Source: Icerya purchasi (taxonomy: Eukaryota > Arthropoda > Insecta > Hemiptera > Monophlebidae). From it: a DNA stretch of 64,000 nucleotides. Location: positions 510,714,815-510,778,814 of the forward strand of contig CM077115.1 of the NCBI GenBank assembly GCA_039619475.1. The letters run 5' to 3'. The translations under genes were made by a program, and so were the position numbers. Every line of letters begins with the position of its first letter. The first letter of the stretch is position 1. Shown piece by piece: positions 62,950-64,000 of the stretch. Under the pieces are notes generated by a model, which was not told the DNA's origin, searched no databases, and was given only the letters and a program-made list of their open reading frames with translations.

Positions 62950-62960
62950 GTCTAATAAAT

Positions 62961-64000
62961 GATGTCTATTTATCATTTATTGATGAAGAATATTTACCGA
63001 TTACGTTCCTGGACGTAAATGGGGCTTTCGGAAATCTAGCGATTCCTATATTATTCGATCAGTTAATGTCAATAAGAGTTCCGGCAAAGCTAGCCAAATA
63101 TATAGTTAAACTTTTTTCTAATCGAATTTTATTCCTTTTAAACCCAATAACACGGAATATTGATATTAGACATACCCATAGAGACTTGATGCGGGGTTCA
63201 GTTTTGAGCCCAGTTCTATTCAACATTTATATACTCTCCCGCCCTTTAACGTTCAGTTACCTAGAAGCTATCCTGTCATATGCCGATGATTTTGCAGTTT
63301 ATAGCAGATCCAGCAATTATACGAATTCTATAAACCAGAAAGCAGTGGGAATGTTTCATGATCTGCTTGAGAAGGTTGGGCTAGAAATATCTACTTCCGA
63401 ATCAACATCCATCGTTTTTACTATGAGAAAGGTCAACACTCAAGGACATTTGATCCAAATCCACAACGAGGATATTGTAGCAAAAGCTTATGCGAAGTAT
63501 TTAGAATTGTACTTGGATTCAAAACTTACTTGAGCTAAACGCATTCAAACTTTATATAATAAATGTGCTATAGTCATAAATTCCTCCAAGGCTGTATGTA
63601 ATACAGCTTGGGGTCTGACCCGATAATTTTAAGTTTACTCTATAAATCCATAATTCGCTCAAGGCTGGATTATGGATATATTTTTTATGGGCCGGCTTCT
63701 AGAACGAAATTTAAATAAACTGGAGAAATTTTAAAACTTCATTATGAGGCTTATTACCGGTAACGTCAGAATAGCTCCGATACCATGTCTAAATGCGGAA
63801 ACTGATCTCTGTCCTTTATTAATTAGAAGGGATGTATTAGCGGATAGATATTTAGTGAATTCTTAAATTTACCTTCAGTTATTTTTAGAGTTAATACAGA
63901 GTGAAGATTTGTTGATTACAAGAAGCCTTTACTGTCAAGTAGAATAGCTTTATATTATAGATAGATATAGCCCAGACCTTGAACAATCAATACCTTTACT
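62961..64000 (+). pseudogene. I-clade RT, catalytic and C-terminal part (right of the Jockey insertion)
   Basis: It continues the frame from 58628: NDVYLSFIDEEYLPITFLDV, NGAFGNLAIPILFDQLM (motif A aspartate in FLDVNGAF), MRGSVLSPVLFNIYILSRPL, ILSYADDFAVYSRSSNY (catalytic YADD about 63277-63288), YLELYLDSKLT and stop. Degraded thumb sequence follows (AVCNTAWGLTR, IIRSRLDYGYIFYGPASRTK, 63590-63715), with a frameshift near 63625, and runs to the window edge. The frame from 63066 to 63533 is open, but later stops make it inactive. Confidence 0.82.

Larger units (their letters stand above)
58618..62960 (-). mobile_element. 5'-inverted (twin-primed) Jockey retrotransposon with 11-bp target duplication
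   Basis: GTCTAATAAAT lies at 58618-58628 and 62950-62960. Next to the left copy is the element's poly(A) (poly-T, 58629-58641). From there the 3' UTR and ORF2 back to the middle of the endonuclease read on the minus strand, up to about 61050. There the sequence switches to the plus strand with gag (no start codon) and the endonuclease start, ending at 62949 at the right duplication. The two halves together nearly make one element, with only about 30 endonuclease codons missing. This is the arrangement predicted for twin priming during target-primed reverse transcription. Confidence 0.88.

Noticed and set aside
1..64000. CRISPR arrays, bacterial operons, rRNA or confident tRNA genes
   Set aside because: None seen; the repeats are transposon-type and no cloverleaf could be supported by eye.

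Overview
This AT-rich window looks like nuclear DNA of an insect or other arthropod. It has spliced genes with GT-AG introns and non-LTR retrotransposons of the Jockey, I and RTE-like groups. It also has mariner and hAT DNA transposons, fold-back elements, short non-autonomous repeats and AT microsatellites. There is no bacterial gene organisation. I cannot name the species.

Left part (1 to about 42.6 kb). One spliced plus-strand gene can be assembled from ten short coding exons between 2582 and 36349. Every junction has an AG acceptor and a GT donor, and the phases agree throughout. The protein is about 460 residues, with a helical, probably coiled-coil N-terminus and a low-complexity, basic C-terminal part. 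I do not recognise it. A second 3' exon at 42197-42557 takes the same phase, so two alternative C-termini are possible. The introns are filled with transposons: RTE-like 3' ends, a Jockey remnant, hAT-type MITEs with intact 8-bp target duplications, SINE-like repeats, a dead mariner, a hAT fragment, an I-clade 3' end, several fold-back elements and a palindrome. Just upstream of exon 2 is a decayed second copy of that exon's 5' half.

The most unusual element is at 17365-19637. It is about 2.3 kb, ends in CACAG...CTGTG, is flanked by TTA on both sides and has imperfect terminal inverted repeats of about 110 bp. It contains the broken minus-strand ORF of an arthropod protein family that I recognise by its motifs but cannot assign to a transposase class.

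Right part (about 38 to 64 kb). This is mostly transposon. It holds a degraded hAT with both ends (36543-38352), a 5'-truncated Jockey element with a 10-bp target duplication (39623-41706) and RTE-like fragments. A minus-strand I-clade element (about 52.1-56.4 kb) is interrupted by a 617-bp I-clade 3' end with a 9-bp target duplication. A second dead mariner lies at about 57.0-58.1 kb.

The right end is a nested pair. An I-clade element on the plus strand (about 58.4 kb to the window end) is interrupted by a Jockey element at 58629-62949. The Jockey insert is a 5'-inversion (twin-priming) product. Its gag and the start of its endonuclease lie on the plus strand; the rest of ORF2 and the poly(A) lie on the minus strand. 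The whole insert is bracketed by the 11-bp duplication GTCTAATAAAT.
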